Shown: piece after piece, positions 62,623-64,000 of the stretch
Position numbering within the stretch: the first letter of the stretch is position 1
Layout: the number at the start of each line of letters is the position of its first letter
DNA from: SW10 sp965657795
GTDB taxonomy: Bacteria > Verrucomicrobiota > Verrucomicrobiia > Verrucomicrobiales > Akkermansiaceae
Direction of reading: 5' to 3'
DNA length: 64,000 nt
Assembly: GCA_965657795.1 (NCBI GenBank)
Contig: CBFHQJ010000009.1
Location: 12,605-76,604 of the forward strand
The notes under the pieces: model-generated
Seen by the model: only the letters and a program-made list of their open reading frames with translations
Database searches by the model: none
Told to the model about the DNA's origin: nothing
Position numbers and translations under genes: made by a program

Positions 62623-62931
62623 TCAAAGAGAATCGCGTTTGGCCCAACGCCGTCTTAATCCCAGCGCGATTGAAACCAGCACGACCGGGACGCACCCCGA
62701 AGCAATCCGATGGGCGGTCCAGAGCTTCCCCATTTCGTCCCGCACCATGAGGCTGAATTCCCCGTCGAAGAAGGCTTCCTGAACGGCCGCCAGAGTCATC
62801 AAGAAAGAAAGACCGCCAGCAAGAACCAGCACCACCGCCATCCCCGGCTTGCCAGTGACTCGAAACGCAATATAAACCAAAGGAGCGGCCAAAATACTTG
62901 CAAGAATCCACCAGCTTCCGGCCGTTCCCAT
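62623..62931 (-). CDS. Small three-helix membrane protein
   Basis: 102 residues from ATG 62931. GTG at 62958 and TTG at 62967 are alternative starts giving up to 12 more residues (V-I-L-A-E-I-A-D-K-M). Three hydrophobic stretches: W-W-I-L-A-S-I-L-A-A-P-L-V-Y-I-A, A-V-V-L-V-L-A-G-G-L-S-F-L-M, and C-V-P-V-V-L-V-S-I-A-L-G-L, then R-R-R-W-A-K-R. Family not recognised. It is divergent from the DUF1287 gene. Confidence 0.6.
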   Translation of the reverse strand: MGTAGSWWILASILAAPLVYIAFRVTGKPGMAVVLVLAGGLSFLMTLAAVQEAFFDGEFSLMVRDEMGKLWTAHRIASGCVPVVLVSIALGLRRRWAKRDSL

Positions 62932-62996
62932 CTTGTCGGCGATCTCTGCAAGTATCACACCAGACAAACGCCGCTCACCACCTCGCTTGTCTCGAA

Positions 62997-63581
62997 ATGA
63001 GAATTCTTACTCCCCTCTTCCTCTTCGTCACCCTGCTCGCATGTGGCGAGCCCACGGCACAAACCAAAAGCACCCGACTCGTCAACGCGGCCCGCAAACA
63101 AATCGGGGTCACCACGACTTATGATGGCTCTTACGTTGCTCTCAAATATCCCAATGGAGATGTCCCGAAGGAACGCGGAGTTTGCACCGACGTCGTCATC
63201 CGCGCCCTCCGCAAGCTCGACTTCGATCTCCAGAAGCTGGTGCACGAGGACATGAAAAAGAACTTTTCCAAGTATCCCACAATCTGGGGCCTCAGTCGTA
63301 CTGACAAAAACATCGATCATCGGCGCGTCCCCAACCTGCGTCGTTTTTTCGAACGCCGGGGCATCTCGCAAAAGCTGACCGAGGATCCTGCCAACTACAA
63401 ACCCGGCGATCTGGTCACCTGCAAGGTGGCCGGAAACCGTCCGCACATCATGATCGTCTCGGACAAGAAGAACTCCAAAGGGGTTCCCTATGTCATTCAC
63501 AACATCGGAGGAGGAGCTTCCGAAGACAACGATCTCTTCACCTACAAGCTCACCGGGCACTATCGTTGGTTTAAGGACTGA
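62997..63581 (+). CDS. DUF1287 putative lipoprotein
   Basis: 194 residues from ATG 62997; a lipobox-like L-L-A-C occurs at 13-16 after a hydrophobic core, so it may be a lipoprotein or a secreted protein. The body matches DUF1287: A-A-R-K-Q-I-G-V-T-T-T-Y-D, Y-P-N-G-D-V-P, G-V-C-T-D-V-V-I-R-A-L-R, V-P-N-L-R-R-F-F-E-R-R-G, Y-K-P-G-D-L-V-T and H-I-M-I-V-S-D, with H-N-I-G-G-G near the end. The G-V-C-T-D-V and H-I-M-I-V-S elements suggest a papain-like (NlpC/P60-type) fold. Its TGA overlaps the ATG of the SRAP gene by one base. Confidence 0.88.
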   Translation: MRILTPLFLFVTLLACGEPTAQTKSTRLVNAARKQIGVTTTYDGSYVALKYPNGDVPKERGVCTDVVIRALRKLDFDLQKLVHEDMKKNFSKYPTIWGLSRTDKNIDHRRVPNLRRFFERRGISQKLTEDPANYKPGDLVTCKVAGNRPHIMIVSDKKNSKGVPYVIHNIGGGASEDNDLFTYKLTGHYRWFKD

Positions 63582-64000
63582 TGTGCAACGCCTTCAATAC
63601 CGCCAAGAAGCCCGACAAACTCCGCGAAGCTATCAAGGAGGTCGAGAGCAAGCTGATTCGTCGAACGGATCAAGCGCCCGTCAAACTCGCAACCGGTGAG
63701 ATGGTTTCGATGCGGTGGGGCTTTCAGCGCAAAGGACTCGGCGTGGTGAACAACACCCGCAGCGATAACCTCGACAGCCCGATGTGGAAGGAGGCCATCG
63801 AGAAGCGGCGTTGCCTGATTCCGGTCATTTCCTATTACGAATGGAGCGGTCCCAAAGGGAATAAGCTGACCCACCTTTTTCGAAGTCCGAATCATGGATG
63901 GCTCTGGATGGCGGGACTTTGGGAGGAAAACGCAGAGTTCGGACCCTGCTTTTCCATGCTCACCACCGAAGCCAATTCGCTGGTCTCGCCGATTCACCAT
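63581..64000 (+). CDS. SRAP family (YedK/HMCES-like) protein, 3'-truncated by window end
   Basis: First 140 codons of a SOS response-associated peptidase domain protein. The key residue is Cys2 (M-C-N-A-F), which forms a thiazolidine link to abasic sites in single-stranded DNA. N-N-T-R-S-D-N and Y-Y-E-W are the second and third family motifs, and T-T-E-A-N-S-L-V-S-P-I-H-H begins the histidine motif at the window end. The first residues read M-C-N instead of the usual M-C-G-R-Y/F, an uncommon variant. Start overlaps the DUF1287 stop (one base), so they are cotranscribed. Confidence 0.9.
   Translation, partial: MCNAFNTAKKPDKLREAIKEVESKLIRRTDQAPVKLATGEMVSMRWGFQRKGLGVVNNTRSDNLDSPMWKEAIEKRRCLIPVISYYEWSGPKGNKLTHLFRSPNHGWLWMAGLWEENAEFGPCFSMLTTEANSLVSPIHH

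Noticed and set aside
1..64000. tRNA, rRNA, riboswitch or integration-site signatures
   Set aside because: I looked in the spacers and found no cloverleaf-like, rRNA-like or attachment-site sequence I could support.

Overview
The window looks like a chromosome segment from a heterotrophic member of Verrucomicrobia (PVC group). The evidence is the gene families: PEP-CTERM proteins, DUF1552 and DUF1592-type cytochrome c proteins, ThuA and DUF1080 proteins, a PQQ-like propeller, and very large secreted LamG / lamin-tail / CotH proteins. Codon third positions are GC-rich. I see no phage, insertion sequence, CRISPR array, rRNA or tRNA gene. The species cannot be named from this sequence alone.

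Layout. 1-21.8 kb is a secretome block: the start of a ThuA protein, a 1774-aa CotH/lamin-tail protein, a double-LamG protein, a broken PA14-like protein, DUF1080 and PQQ-propeller proteins on divergent strands, a thrombospondin-3-repeat protein, a second ThuA protein and a broken CotH/F5-8C protein. 22-29.8 kb is housekeeping: gatB, two metallophosphoesterases, an MmcQ/YjbR protein, a HAD phosphatase, apbE and two PilT-type ATPases. 29.8-36.2 kb runs leftward: a membrane protein, an FtsX-type permease, a cysteine-less thioredoxin-like protein and a DsbD. 36.4-45.7 kb holds a glycosidase-glycosyltransferase fusion, two paralogous secreted proteins, a DUF3472 protein, a phosphoesterase, queA and a decayed junction. 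45.8-64 kb holds a SWIM/SNF2 helicase, a PEP-CTERM protein, a lipoprotein, an AlkB-like protein, a K+ channel, a sugar isomerase, small membrane proteins, the DUF1552/DUF1592 pair, a VKOR-thioredoxin fusion, a nucleoid-associated protein, a broken DUF4394/PEP-CTERM gene, a DUF1287 protein and a 3'-truncated SRAP gene.

Most notable observation: the DsbD gene (33983..36214, minus) is interrupted by a single in-frame TGA exactly where the first cysteine of the C-terminal thioredoxin-domain CxxC should be (W-[TGA]-A-T-C-K). The reading frame resumes immediately, all four other DsbD cysteines are present, and a stem-loop lies at a distance typical of bacterial SECIS elements. This is a candidate selenocysteine-containing DsbD. 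A downstream paralog of that thioredoxin domain has lost both redox residues (D-A-T-T).

Second observation: seven secreted proteins end in a related C-terminal module (a S-x-D-L-x-W-like centre and a terminal F-Y/F-R-V-like strand). The proteins that end in PEP-CTERM lack it, so it may be an alternative C-terminal sorting or attachment module.

Caution: three other exported-protein genes carry single lesions (two in-frame TAG codons and two +1 frameshifts). Real pseudogenization and consensus errors cannot be told apart here, and this lowers certainty for the TGA interpretation too.
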